From assembly GCF_000524195.1 (NCBI RefSeq), contig NW_020170447.1, positions 181,831 to 245,830 on the forward strand: a DNA stretch of 64,000 nt, read 5' to 3'. The position numbers and the translations under genes are program-made. Shown here piece by piece: positions 34,301 through 47,733 of this stretch. Position 1 is the first letter of the stretch; the number at the start of each line of letters is the position of its first letter. The notes under the pieces were generated by a model, which was not told where the DNA came from, made no database searches, and saw nothing but the letters and a program-made list of their open reading frames with translations. This DNA comes from Echinococcus granulosus. Lineage: Eukaryota; Platyhelminthes; Cestoda; Cyclophyllidea; Taeniidae.

Positions 34301-37300
34301 TCCCAGTCCTTCTGTACATCAGATACAAATGTCTCACATCCTTAGAAGTGACTCGGGGCCTGCACTGCCATTTTGACCCCCACTACGGTGACTAATGAAA
34401 GAGTGAGATGTGTGATGCTGTGGCATCAAAAAACAAGACATTTCCCCACACTACGTGGACCTGATGACAAGCAAGATGGGTGATTTGATAATAATGGGCT
34501 GAAAATGGAGGTAGGGTGATGCATTTCACTGTGAAGCAAATTTTTCCATGAAAAAGCGACCGACATATGGAACGTACGTATCGTCGAGCATCATCAAACC
34601 TGAGGCAACGCCTCCTAAACGATTATTTTCTGCATCAGGTGACAAACAAAGAGCACGACAAGTGGAATCTATTGCTGAATTCTTATTCGATTTCCAATGT
34701 TAGGCACCCATATCGTGCGGCAACTTGGGCACACCTCGGGTGTTACAGAGCCGACGTTCAGGTTCAAAATCTGTACCTGAAAATGAACGATAGAAATACG
34801 ACAGCAGGCATGGATACTTGCTCCTGTCACCCCTGTAATACTAGTCGCCCAGTCCTTTTGGTCGCTGCTAGTACGTCTATTTTCAGGCTACCACGTCTTT
34901 AGCCGCCTTCAGAAGTAACCTGAATGACATAGATGCAAAAAGTGTGGGAAAAATCTACTGCGAAAATAAGCGTCACCTCGGAGTGTTGGGCGTAGATTTT
35001 GAGGGAGTCCTTCACCATCAATCGGGAGGAGAGCAGACCCCGCCAAAGTCGAGGCAACACGCCACGATAGACCTCCGGTCGCACGAAAACCACCCCGTTG
35101 GGCGATACTGTCACCCGATTGGCTAGTTTCTAGAACAATTCAAAAAACTTGTTTTTAATGGATCAAATGAATGGTGTGCATCCCAAAGCTGTGTTTAACC
35201 CTCACCCAATACACCATCATCTCATAAGGGTCTCCTTAACATCAAAGATGAGAGTTTGACAAAGAATGGTCTAAGTGATGGGGTAGGGCTTTTATAACTG
35301 GCCGGAATGCTCAAAAGTACTTTCTTGTAACCGCATAATTCCCTCTGAAGTATACAGGAACCCGTTGGTCTTGTAATAGACATTCTACGCTTTTGGAGGG
35401 TTGAGAGACTACGTTTTAGAGGATGGCCAGCACCAAATCTGTCTGCTGAAGGCTACGATTTGAATTAATCTGCCACAGGAGATAACGGATTCGCCCAATT
35501 TTCATAAAACTCATAAAGAAGAACCCAAATTTCATCACTCACTATCTAGTGCCAAAAACTGCCACTTTCTCCACAATACGGAATCAAGCGTCAAGGATAC
35601 ATCACCAAGTAGTTGCACTTATGCTTTGTTGTTAACAGATGCCTAAGTATTCATCGACAAAAACTCCAACTGGATTAGGACAAACCCAAAACTCCAACTG
35701 CCTTTTACAAATCAAATAAAGGGTCATTGTTTCGCTCTTTCCAGAGTGTTCTGCATCTCCGATTCAATCATGGAGCATTCAAGTGCAGGGAGCTACACAG
35801 CTTCAAGCCTGCAGTCTACACACCTAGGTTTCATGCTCTGCCCTGAATTCAAACGGTTTATTAATTGCTTTTCTATTCGGGAGGAAAACGAGCCGCCTGG
35901 AAACCTACCTTTAATGTTTTCGCTGAGATGGAATGAGTGAGACAGCCAAATTCGAATGTTTCATCAGGCCTGCAATAGTCAAATATTAAAGTTTTATTTC
36001 GATGCTGCTTAAATAGTGATGAGCAAAAACAACAGTTGTTAGAGGAAGCTCCGTCAAATCCAGCATTTGCTGTGAACGACCGAAGCTGCGGCAACTTAAG
36101 ACAGAGGTGACAGTGAAACTGTGTTGACTTTTTGAATTCTACACAGAGATCGGCTTTGCAGTAAGATAAAAGTGAAATTACTCGAAGAGCAGGTCATGCC
36201 CACCATCGATAAGAGCAAAAGAGAACTCAGAGAGATCGCAACAAAGGGAAAAATCCTGTAAAGCTATTTCTCTTGTGATTCTAAGTGAGGTTTTCAGGTT
36301 GTAGGCGAACAGTTCCACAAAAGTTGACTGGTATAAGAAATGTGAGCGCCATCAAACCACATTTAGTCTTCAACCACGCAGTGTCTCCGGGGCTAATTCG
36401 TACGGTACAGCCTAGAGGATAAGGATACTTAAATTGAATAAGCAGTCATGATTCCATCCACAAAATTACACTCACTGAAGAACACGTAGACGTCCCACCG
36501 CCGTGGAGAAGCAATAGTTGTGCGCAATGGCGACGGAGGGGTAGAGGGACTGAAAGTCAAGCACCACGACCGGTGCGTCGGCATGGAGACCGCTATACGG
36601 CTCCAAGGTGAGAGGGATGGCCTGGGGTGCCCTTTGGTGGGCCCGCTGAGGAGGACTGGGTGAGGGCAGGAGGAAGTTGAGGCGACGCGCGGTGCGCAGT
36701 AGTAGTGACTCTACTCGATACTGAAGGTGGAGAAGGAGACGCTACTTAAAACGGCTCTAAGCAGCCGCGTTGACTTCGATAGCGAGTCCCCGCCATTGGT
36801 AGATTGAGCAAACATTATAACAATAACTACGAGTAATCACAGCCAATTAGTAAAACAATAGCACGTTTCCTTACCTAGAAAATAAGTAATTTATCACATT
36901 TATCAGTGGTGGGTGGTGTAATACTATCTATATTTGGCAGAGGCAAATAAGTAGAATGATAAATGACGAAGTGAGTCACTCTTTAGGACGCTGAATCGTT
37001 GCACTAGATATGGGTGAATCAATGAGGGGTGCACAACCATTTCAATATTCTAGCTGCTTATGAGGGTTTAAATAAAGAGGATGGACAAATAAAAAGGAGC
37101 CAACCTGGGAGCCACGGGAGAGGACATGAAAGAACTCAATACCAAAGACACGAGCGAACTCGCTGGTGCGAGCGATGAGGTCAAGACGTTTAAGAAGAGT
37201 CAAGTTAGTCTCGGAACGCATATTCACGTGCAACAGAGCCTGCCATCTAAACAGAACAATAAACGGATGCTTAGTCGTCAATTCCTTGTGAAATGAGTGA

Positions 37301-40300
37301 CTCACAAGCCCCTCTTAACAAGTAAATTGAGGGGAGAGAGTAGGGTGGCTTTTAAAAAGAACTCAAGACCTCACCTAGTGGTACTGCGCACGTCGTCCAT
37401 CCAATCGGAGAGCTGACCTTGGGTGAACTTTGGCATGCGCTTCTTCAGAACGTGAAGAACCACCGTTTCGAAGGAGTACTCATGAAGACTGACCTATAAA
37501 TGAGAAAGGCATAATAGTTTTGCTACTGATGTTTGACAAGTAGCACCTGTTTGAGACGAGTTTCCGAACCGTAGCAAAAGCATGGTTACAAAGCCAGCAA
37601 AATGTTGACAAAAAACAAAAAAATCTGGATTCAAATATAAGGCGACAAAGCAACAAGCTAAGTTATTTGGATTCATCACCTTCATAAAGCATCCCGAATT
37701 ATTTTATTCGCGGAAATCTTCACTATTACCACCTGCTACTAAGGCGGTTTAGAATAGCGGAAGCGTTTCTATGTCAAGGTTTTGGGGATTCGCATCCCTT
37801 AAAACTCGAAATTCCCTGTTTCACACCCAATTCACCACATTTAGAATTGGCACCCTCGTTTGTCTCCTTCTAATTGGTCAGTCTTCTGCGGTGATTCACC
37901 CTATGCTTGCGAATACTTGCATTCGAGAGTGCTCTGAAGTGAAGCACCATAACCCTCTGGCCTAAAGACTGCATTTTTGGTGTCCGATTGACGCTGACGA
38001 GGCGACAAAAAGATGGTCCATGTCCACACCTAAATGCATATAATCATATCATCTATCATCCTCTCTCAGCGGCACCCAAGCAAGCCAAAAGCTTTGCCAC
38101 TCGAAGTCAAGGAGAAGCACAGCCACGGCCACAGACACCTCCACTTCTGGCTCGCATTTATTCTCCAACTGCCTCTTCAATGTCTCATGTCAAGAAAAGG
38201 CTGCAATAATCGTTTCGCCTAGTGGCTCTTCCGCTGAGCAACCGTTGCGGCACAAAAGCACGAAAGCTAGATTCCATCAAAAGTTAGTCAATCGGTGAGC
38301 GGACTATCCTATGGCAAGAATGTTTGTTTACAAGGCGCACAAAAGATGAGAAAAATAAATCGACAGTCTTTTGAGTCTATTGGCTGGCATCAGGTAATGC
38401 ATGTAGCACCCACTTGGCTAGCTTCCACCACAGCTTTCCCTTCTCAGTTGATGCAGAGGTAAACCAATTGTTTCATCATCACTCAGGCTAGATATGGCTG
38501 ATACGTTGTTTTCAGCACCTTCAAGAATATGGAGTATTCCTGAAGGTGATATATTTACCTGGGAGGTACATTATGCTACCGAGAGGATCCTGTAGCTTTG
38601 AAAGCGGGTTAGACTCGCTCTGTAAAGCAGACATGCTGTAATTACATTAGGCGACGTGAGGGTTCAAACGAACAGAAGTAGAATAGAGAGAACCATACCG
38701 ATGGACCTAAATGCACTTGTAGTGTAAACAAGCAAATGCACTTGACTAGTCTCTCAAGTTGCGAGTCATCATAGCGAGCTACGCCGAAAACCACAATAAT
38801 TATTCTGGGCGCCTGATATCCATCAAACCGCTCTTGGAGTTAATAATGGAACGAGGAGGCATTCAGGACACGCAGATCTTGACAATACCCACGCACACTG
38901 ATGGAATGCTAACATTGGCTAGTGCTAAGTTTGATTTTCCGAACATTGCAAAGGCGTGGTGTCAACAGTGTTTCAACTCTAGGTGACATCACGAACACGT
39001 TGGACATTCATTTGACATTTAGCAGGAGATGAGTAACGAAAAGACCGGAAAACCGACGGAATTTTTGGAAGGTTCGGCCATAGCAACCAATTTTAGTTAC
39101 GTGGACATTTATGGACCAAAAACAGAACAATTCTAACAATGTCGGGTCGGTTGAAAGCAATCTATGAAGTAGAGGAGCGCATCAATAAGTGGTCAAAAAC
39201 AAAAATCTCAGGACAGTAAAGAGAAGAGACACACCTCATGTTTGAGGAGATGCCAGAGAGAAAAAACTAGGCGGCCAGGGCAGGCGAAAGGAGCATCGGA
39301 GCGCCCGCGGCCCGGCTCGCAGGGCCATGCGGAAAAGGAGCTTCGGGTGCGCGAGTCACAAGAGCATGAAGAGGAGACACTCGAGGTGACGAGACGATCA
39401 CCAGGCAGGAGGCCCGAACATTTCGACATGCAGTCAAGACAAGACGGGCAATTTAAGCGCTCTGAAAGGAGGGAATAAGAAAATAAGAAGGAGCATTAAC
39501 ATATGTGAGTAGGTCAGTGAGCAGCTCATGAAGTTATCTTTTAATTCTTCTCAAAGAAGCCCATCGGAACCGAACCCAAGCATCCATGATGGAGCCATTG
39601 ACATACTCCTGAGTAATCTATTCACCCGCCTATCTATCCATGATCCGCCCATTCAATATGGATCCATCTCTGATCTATTTGTCCCAAGCACATCTGCCCG
39701 TTCGGCATGGGTCTATCCGCCCATTTGCCCGATTGCACATAACTAACGCGTGTTTATTCATCCATGCAAAAATTCACTACATTCTCTTATCAATGCTATC
39801 CTTCAAATGTTCACTGATCTTCGATATTCCGACGCAGCTCGAGGCAATTGATCACTCCCGACGCCCCCATCCTAGCATAATGCATCTATTCAATTATCCT
39901 TCTATTCCAGACTTATCGATCTTCACCTGATTGGCTAATTCATTCATATTTAACCCAAACTGTCCATAACATCATAATCAAACTATCACTTCGGTGGAGG
40001 TTCATGCTCCTCCTCATCACCCCGTGCAGTCTAACTTTGATCAATCCTCTGGCCTCTGCTTCAAGTATCCGTTCGTTTGTGCTTAAGTTGCTTCGATTCA
40101 TCGGCCCACCAATCCACTTGTTCAGCACTAATAGAGGCTTCTTCGACTCTATAGTGGTAAAACATGCACAATAAGCGTACTAGGTGTCAAAAATAATTAC
40201 TTTAAAACGAATGGAGCTATCTACGTAAAATTAAAAGAGATATTCCAACAATGTTATTAAAAAGGATCAAAAAGAAGTTTGATGTGAGCTTATTTATGAC

Positions 40301-43300
40301 AAAACACGACAATGCCGACACTTATTAAGCTGATCGCAAAATCTCAAGTTTATTTGTCTTAGGAATTAAAAATCAACTAATCAGATCACAGAGACTGAAC
40401 GACCAACCAATCGAATTAGTGCTAAGAAACTATTAATTTTAACAGTTGGACTGATTAGCCAATGGTAAACTAGCTAGACCCCTATTCGACCATCTAATTG
40501 GCCAATTGAGACAACAATTTGCAACATAATCAATAATTTGGAAAACAACCAACCCGGAGCAAGCCGCGAGATGTCACGAAGAAATCCTACACGTCCAATT
40601 CTTGCAGCTCGTTGAACTGCATAGTTCCACGACCAGCGTTCCACATCGTAACCAAGCAAGATATCTGGGTCGAAACTACCAGAAGCGCAGGCATTATTGA
40701 GAAGAAGTATAAGGCGGCTGCCGTTCATGTTTCCCATTCACTCACCTCTGGACTAAGTAGACAATCCAGTTGAATAGGTCGATCTCAGTGTTGCAGATAA
40801 TCAGTGCCGGAGGTGTTGACCGCTGGTGAGGAATGGGAGGAGGGAGTGGGGGCTTTTGAGGCTCCACGATAACAAGAAGGAAAGTTGGGGAGGCAGAGAA
40901 TGACGAGAATGCGAGCGAGGCCGCCACAATGCGGTCAAATTGAGGGTCAGGAGCAAAGAATCCACCCAGGCTAGAGATTGAAATAGCATGACTGGTGCGT
41001 TGAATGGTGGTGGGGGCTCCAGTTTGACGACGGGTGTGGCAAAGGACTTCTAGGGACGCCAGAGTGCAATGGTCCTCCTAAAGTAGTGGTCAGATGGCCG
41101 ATGTATAAAGCTCTCAGCCTATTGACTGCAAAAATTTATCATGGAAACAAGCGAAATCTGCAAAACCAAGAGCAACATTGAACCAATCAGTGCCCTTCGA
41201 TCAGATAGCTAGCTGAAAGAACTATAAGACATATTTAAATAAGAAAAGCGATTAATAAGCAAGATATACCAACAACAGGACCTCTTTTAGTCATTTCCGT
41301 TGTTCTTTAAACGAATTATTTCCGTATAGTTCACTTAACAGAAAAATGTAATGCTTTGAGTTTTCATATTCATTCATGATAATGAACTACCACTGGTGAC
41401 GAAGTAAAAAGCATTAATTTTAAATTATTCCCTATTGTCTCGTGATTAATTACGAGCTACTACGAGACCTCTGGCGGCCAAATCAGAGGAGTACCTGTGG
41501 AGGACACTGTGGATGACGCTCAACAGATTGTGTAACAGAATAGTGTGACCCTTTAGTCTCCCATACCACCATTGCTACTAATTTCCCAGTTCTTCCGCAA
41601 GTCGACAATAATAACGAAATTACTGTGACAGAGAAGTCAAGATAAGAATGCTCCCTCACCTGAACAGGAAGAAATGCTCTCCTACTAATCGGGTTGGATG
41701 ACGAGGAAGATAAAGGCGACAGTACTCTTGCATTGCTGGAACACGACCCCATCCGCTTCTGCTGTTGCTCCTGAGACCAGATAATACTCAACGAGGTCGA
41801 CAGATCGATTTCGCGCTTATCAACCGACGGAGGAGACACTGTAGTTGGTTGAGGAGGATCTGCCTCACGTAGTCTCATTTCTGCCTCCACTTGGGAGTAA
41901 GAGGGTGGGGCAGGTGGATCGCGCAGGGTGAGGTAAACGGAGGAATGAAGGGCGAAGTCAGTATCGCCCAGATGACAGGGGAGAGGTTCGATTAACTTTT
42001 CTCCTTTTTCTTCCTCTTCCTCCAAGACTTGCGTCGCTTCAGGAGGAAACCTTAACACTAAAGAGGAGTCAATATCCTCTTCTGTCTTGGAATCGTCGTT
42101 ATCGAAGATGTAAGTCATGTCACCGCGTCGTTCGCGAAGAGGAGTGGAAAATTTTGGAGGCGGAAGAGGAGAAGGTGGAGTACTCAAGTTTACTTCGGGA
42201 GTATTAGCGATAGATGCAGAAAGAGGAGCGCTCAAAGCGGTGTCGCCTGCGCCAAATGATGAGTATATAGTTTCGGGAGTGGCTAGATGTCCAGGTGTCA
42301 AACGAAGTCCTAGACGCCGTTTGCGAGGTCTCTGGTGGACTGAAGAGAAAGCAGACGAAGTAAGATGATGTCTGATGCAATTTTGTAATTCACTCAGTAG
42401 ATATTTCTTTCATGACTTGACATGCACGCCGTCGGCGTGAAGCTGTACTTGCTCCATCTGTACTGCTAGTCCTCCAGCCCCTGGGTACGTTGGTGATGAG
42501 GTCACTTCCAGAATTGAAGGCTGTGGAAGATGATACCTACTTTGGGAATTACTTGATCTAAAGTTCTGTACAATGACCAGTAATGAGGTGGGATGCTGTT
42601 CTGGTAGATCAAAATCGTTCATTAAATATCTCACTAGTTCGTGACCACGACACCTCTTCCCCATGTCAAAATGTGCCCCTGTGGAGAGCTTCGTCTAGCC
42701 CTTGGAAAGATTTGCCTTATACTGCAATGGATTCACACACTTAAAGGCACGGACGAGATATTGGTCAATCAGAATTAATCTAACCGTCTCTTTTCTATTA
42801 AATGTGGGAGAAGTTGTGCAGCATTATCTACTGTTTGTAGTGGCCAATCTTAAAGGCACAAAAAAAGTTCCAGTATGAATACCCTGATTGATTGGTGGCA
42901 TGAGTGGAGCCCCACACCCCCAGTGTAGAGAGTAAATCGCGGGCGAGTGTGAAGTTTTGCGAAGTACGGCCCAAGTTGCATCATCATCGCCTATTTGATG
43001 ATACATGGATCTCGGATCATTAGTTTGTGATCTAGACATGGAGATGCGTTTAGCCGTCCCAGTCTTCCCCATGGAACTCCGGTCATACCCGCTACACTTC
43101 CAATGACCTAGTCCCTTTTGTACACCTATAATATCATCACCTCCGGAGAACTTGCTTTACAGCACATAATGGAAAATAAAGAACCTAGATGAGTGCAATA
43201 GTACATCAGAAAAGATCATCAAATGAAACATCAACGCTATCGAAAGCAGAGAACTAACTAATTAGAAAATCGGACGGAATAAATTAATCAAATCACAGCA

Positions 43301-46300
43301 CACAAACCTTGTTTATCCCGTAGGTCATCAACACCATCAACTTGGGGCAGGTGAAAGGAGGTAGATCTACAAAGTGAAAGGTAATTTAACAACTCCTTCG
43401 ACTGGCGAGCCTACTAATAGGAAGAACGGTAACTAACACTCGCGCCGTTGCTGAAGTCGATTCAGATTCAGTGGAGTTTTCTACCAGATTCTCGATAAAG
43501 GATGGAAAAAGATCCTCATTTTCACTGTGCCCCTCTTTCCCGTTCTCGGGCTCCGAGGTGACGGAAGACTCAAGAATGGACTAAAAGGGGTGAAAAAAGA
43601 AAGGAACTGATCCCACACTCAACAATGAATTCAAGGCTGCCTTGAATCGACATATCATCAAGTCCAAAAGTCTTGGTCAGAGTTCAAGTAATCTCTTGGA
43701 AGAGTCCTCTTTAACCTAGACGAATCAATTTCAGTGCACTTTTTTTCACTCCGTGTGGTCATGGCTGTAGTTGATTGAGCGTCCAAAGCGGTTTCCATCC
43801 ATTATCTTGGTTTAGCCATTTTTGAACTTATGTGTTCACTCACAGACGACCCTGTGAGGCCAACTTATTACATCCCGAGTCCACATTACTAAGAGAGATA
43901 AAAGTGCGTTTCCTGAGTACACCTACAACACCAAACTTATGACAGACAATTACCACTTTTCCCTTTATGTGATTGACAGACGAAAACCACAAGATCTCAT
44001 GGTGGCAATTCTAATACTGTATAACAAGGACAGCCGATATGCCAAACCACAATCATCCAGAAGTGAAGAAACGCAAAGCGAAACAAGATTTGGGTAAGCT
44101 AAATTTGACTCGCAAGAACCTACCGCAAAGAGGTCGTCATCCTGTTGTTCCTCCGCATTTTCAACCATACCATTCCCATCAATTCCATTGACCTCATCAG
44201 GATAGAGCAAGGTTGAGACAGAGGCCTTTGCGCTATCCAAAAGCGCTGCCCCTGAGTCATCCTCGGATTGTGATTGGTGCACCGAAGGTAACCACTCAGA
44301 TGTTGCCTAGGGAAGACAGAGATTGCTACTAAGTGAACTTTGACCTTTTCAGCTATGATAGTCACAGTTACTACACCAAACCCTTTCCAGCATCTTGAGC
44401 CAAATTGTAGCCCTTTTGTCGTCATTAGAACCTGCTGCGAATTAACCTCCACACAGATGACAGAGGATTTTGCCCATTTGATCTGGGCCGTCCATCTTCC
44501 GACACCTCCGTCCATTTAAGGTAAAACTACTTTTAAATTTGCATGCATTTCAACGTCTTCAGAGAGAAACTGGGTGCTGAGCGGATTGAGGACGTGGGGG
44601 CACCACTCCAAAAGAGCATTAATCCCAAAATGTCATGGAGGATAGCTGAACCTGCGAGGAACCACAACCAAGAGATTATTAAGGTCAATTTGAATTATGA
44701 CAACTAGGTCAATCTTGTGTTTTGTAAACTGCACAGTAACTGACTGAAATAAGATTTAATACAACCAAATCTGATCTCGTAAGATAGATTATTAGTAAAT
44801 TATGGAAATGATTTGAGGACTAAAGCCCCCCTCTACGCTGTAGAAAGCTGGGAGTAACTTATATGAGAAGTCCAACAGTATTACAACGACAAACAACTTT
44901 ACTCTTCAGTAAGTGTTCTCAAAAACAGCGACTTCTACACAAAAATCATTCGCTGTAAAACGTTGTTGACCTAACGGAATCTATGAAGAAATCGCCAGAC
45001 ACTCTTCCTTCCTACATAGCAGTCAATTTCAATTTGTCCGATAGGTAATATGATGCTTGACGAAGGAGAGTACTCACAGAGTGTGTTGATGACAGAATTT
45101 GAGGCGAAATGCCACTTGGATTCTGCTCATGTTACTTACAATAATGTTACTTCAGAGATGACTCAGACGATCTGATATAATATTCGAACCTTTGGGACTG
45201 AGTGACTGGCATTTAGGAAAGCAGAAAGCGAAGAAGCGAAGGAGGAAGGAAGGCGAGCATCATATTCTTCCGACGCTTCCGCCAATTTACAGAGGTCATT
45301 AAGCGTCCGTTGAGAGAGTCCAAGTGACTGTCTCTGAGTGTTCTCAATATACTGACCGCCCTCCAGTTGGCTGGAAGAGAGTTCTGCAACAAGTAGGGCA
45401 AGCAACTGATTTGTGAAACACGACGGCCAATAAAGTGTAGTCGAACAAATAGAAACATACCTTGAACTAGACGGTTAAAATCTCCTATTTGATCCAATTC
45501 GTTGGCCACTGGAACCGCGCCTGGTCTGTCTGAATTTAGAAAAGAAAGATTGGGAAATTAAATGCAGACCTTCAAGAACACTGGATTATGTTTGTATTTC
45601 TCTGGAAAAAAGACTGTACGCTTCGTAGTTACATACCGTAAATGATTCGTCCCATTAGCAACGAAAGTATCACGGACGGTAGACTCACTGGATAATGGAA
45701 GAAGCTCATCCACAGTAGGCATCTCCATAAAGGTTTCATTGATGACTCCGGTCTTCATCAACGCCTCCCTTCGCATGCGCTCCTCAGTCCAGAGGAAATC
45801 CAATCCCGCGTTCAGACTCTCCGCATCTGTAGGTAACATAAAAAGAGAGCAATCCTCTCAACACGTAAATTCTTACCTTCTTGCAGCTCCAACCGATTAA
45901 GAATGTCGCAAGCAGAAATATCAACTTCCACATCAGTACTGGTTTGCCGTTGGGCACTAGAGCGCCGACCAAGCGATCTATTTCGAGATAAGGAGACAAA
46001 AACAATATCTTCTTACCCGTCTTGAGACATGATGAACGTCAGTGGATTACTAGAATCGTTGTTGGATAAGATCTTTCGAGTTTTGATGTCTTAATAATTA
46101 GAAAGCAAAAAAACCCTTAGTAGAGGCATGCGCACACGGATTATCGATGAATTGCACCTGATAAACATACCTCGTACTCGAAAAGCAGTTGCCTCTAGAT
46201 AATTCATACCTTGAAGGTTGTAATCCGCGCAAAACTATGGCAAATTTGATACTAGTAAACTGCCTACTTGAAGGAGATAGGGAATGTGAACTTCAAGAGG

Positions 46301-47080
46301 CTGAACCGGGAAACCTAAGGCGGACCCAGAAAGAAGTAACTCAGCAAGAATTGGAACATCTGCTGGATCCGTTAGGTAAATCTTTAGGAAGGTGGAGTCG
46401 CTGTCACGAAAGCCATAAATAGACCTAGATAGTGTTTGTGGATGAAATGTCAACTTGCCTAGCTGATAGAGGCTGAACGTCATAGACAAAGTCTTTGTCA
46501 TCACAAGAATTGCCAGACCTAGAGGAGAGAACCGTTTCAATCCGCCTAACAAGGGTTCTCAAGTTGTTTCGTAGTTCGGCTCCGTCCACACAAGAGGCGA
46601 TTGAGTGATCTTCGATAAAGAGGTATGGCAACACTCCATGAATATGAGCACATATTTTTTGGCCTACAATCAACAGTGTAAAAATTAATAACATTATTAA
46701 GCAGTATAGGGGAAATCTGTGTGCCAACAAGGTCGATAAATTAGTAAATAATATACCCTTAATCAATACAGGAAACTCATTTGCACTTACCAAATTACTT
46801 CCGAGTTATTAGAAAAAATTCAAACGCTGGCATAAAACAAAGGAATTGCAAGCTTTCAATGTCAAATGAGGTTCAAGAAAGCATGACCACTTTACTCAAA
46901 CACCACATGAGGAAACGAAATACCTAACAGACCTGATGGAGAAGAACCAAAGCACCGGATAACAGGTAATCTCGAGTACGTCCGTCCTATTAGTTCTGAA
47001 TATGGCAATTCAAATATTCGTAGTGGTTTGTCAAAGTAGTATTCGAGTTTAAACAGTTTTATAAAAAGGTTCGAAACCAT
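31305..47080 (-). CDS. REV3L: DNA polymerase zeta catalytic subunit REV3
   Basis: REV3L is the B-family translesion polymerase of the Pol zeta complex in the nucleus. Exons with matched phases: 47080-46933, 46663-46459, 46424-46268, 46234-46171, 41077-40746, 37493-37375, 36720-36476, 34060-33953, 33076-32939, 32374-32209, 32120-31610 and 31529-31305. Others are placed approximately: 46090-46020, 45980-45880, 45827-45638, 45527-45465, 45407-45193, 44310-44128, 43580-43440, 43075-42830, 42664-42430, 42350-41661, 40679-40553, 37247-37105, 36410-36310, 35130-34977, N gap to 33292, and 32800-32750. Hallmarks: [84 protein letters not shown] (motif A), [33 protein letters not shown] (motif C) and TKKRYVGY, followed by two C-terminal cysteine modules (CLAC...CASC; CDAC...CVNIDC). 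Estimated length is 1,700-1,900 residues, shorter than human (about 3,130) because the disordered middle is reduced. At least one exon between 40553 and 37493 was not found. Confidence 0.95.
33483..33582. other. Assembly gap of 100 N inside REV3L
   Basis: Exactly 100 N, a conventional placeholder of unknown true length. Left of it on the minus strand the exon reads [24 protein letters not shown]. The missing part should encode about 20 residues (the GDSIVxKARETLE block in other REV3 proteins) plus the acceptor. A poly-G run at 33631-33642 lies just beside the gap and may have caused it. Confidence 0.98.
39242..39478 (+). other. GC-rich charged open frame inside REV3L intron
   Basis: A 78-codon frame on the strand opposite REV3L, rich in Arg, Glu, Gln and Gly, in a patch clearly richer in GC than its flanks. 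It sits in the gap between REV3L exons at 40553 and 37493, where one REV3L exon is still missing, but neither strand matches the expected REV3L segment. I assign no function. Confidence 0.2.
39570..39960 (+). repeat. Degenerate ATCC-type tetranucleotide repeat
   Basis: The stretch is built of drifting CATCC, ATCTATT, CCGCCCATT and ATTCATT units, as in 'tatctatccatgatccgccc' (about 39631-39650). It lies in a REV3L intron. The same type of degenerate repeat opens the window (1-25) and occurs in the NECAP intron near 25430-25520. Confidence 0.6.
46425..46458 (-). other. 34-bp GC-AG mini-intron in REV3L
   Basis: On the minus strand the exon ends ...TCA GCT AG, followed by a GCAAGT donor and a CTATCTAG acceptor, then G TCT ATT TAT GGC. 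Splicing these 34 bases gives [15 protein letters not shown], which aligns without gaps to the REV3 N-terminal domain. The only nearby GT donor (GTTGAC) would produce a stop soon after the junction. Confidence 0.8.
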
Positions 47081-47733
47081 CCTCCTGAGCACATTATTTT
47101 CACACTGCTACCATATGCAAACATTTAAATCAAGGGCGTGACCTCAGATTTAACCTTAGAGGTTAATAAAAGATCCATCTTATATCTCTCAAGTTGCACT
47201 AAAATTTGCAAAAAATACCTAGAATAGCATTATTTTTAGTTTTTTATGAGGGTTTTGAAGAGAATTGAAACAGGTAACACTTGCTTGAAAGTTGTGATTT
47301 AGTTTCGAAACTCAACCTATTAATAGCGGAGCAAATCTGTACAGAATAAAATTTATCCCTGTTGTGTGTAAGTATTTCAACAAATTGCAAAGCTTTGGGA
47401 ATCTGGACAGACAACCAGAGCCCCAGCAGACACCAAATCGCTGCAGTAGTCTAGGCCACCCAACTAAGTTATCCTACCCCGCTGACCACCTAAAACAAAT
47501 TCACCACCAGTTCCCAAGGCCAATGGTGAAAAACCGACCCCAGGTTCTCACACTTGACTAACACGATACAATCGAGAGGACAGGAGCTGAGCAGCGGAAC
47601 AGCCCCCCAACCCAGAGCAACCTGACACCGCTACGGGCTACGGAACCCACACCACTCGGAGGCCACCGCGGACCACGACAAAAGTGCCACAAGCTGCATT
47701 ATCTTTCCAGGACTTGTACAGTATTTAGGGCGA
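47081..47733. other. Intergenic region between ELAC1 stop and REV3L start
   Basis: About 650 bp between two minus-strand genes. No coding match is seen; 47400-47660 is unusually rich in C and A on the plus strand. The REV3L ATG (47080-47078) is the first in-frame ATG that gives the conserved N-terminus [20 protein letters not shown]. Confidence 0.5.

Noticed and set aside
39940..40128. Missing REV3L exon in the frame containing [14 protein letters not shown]
   Set aside because: The resemblance to the GRITLNLWRIMR segment is weak, the stretch abuts degenerate tetranucleotide repeats, and splice phases could not be matched.
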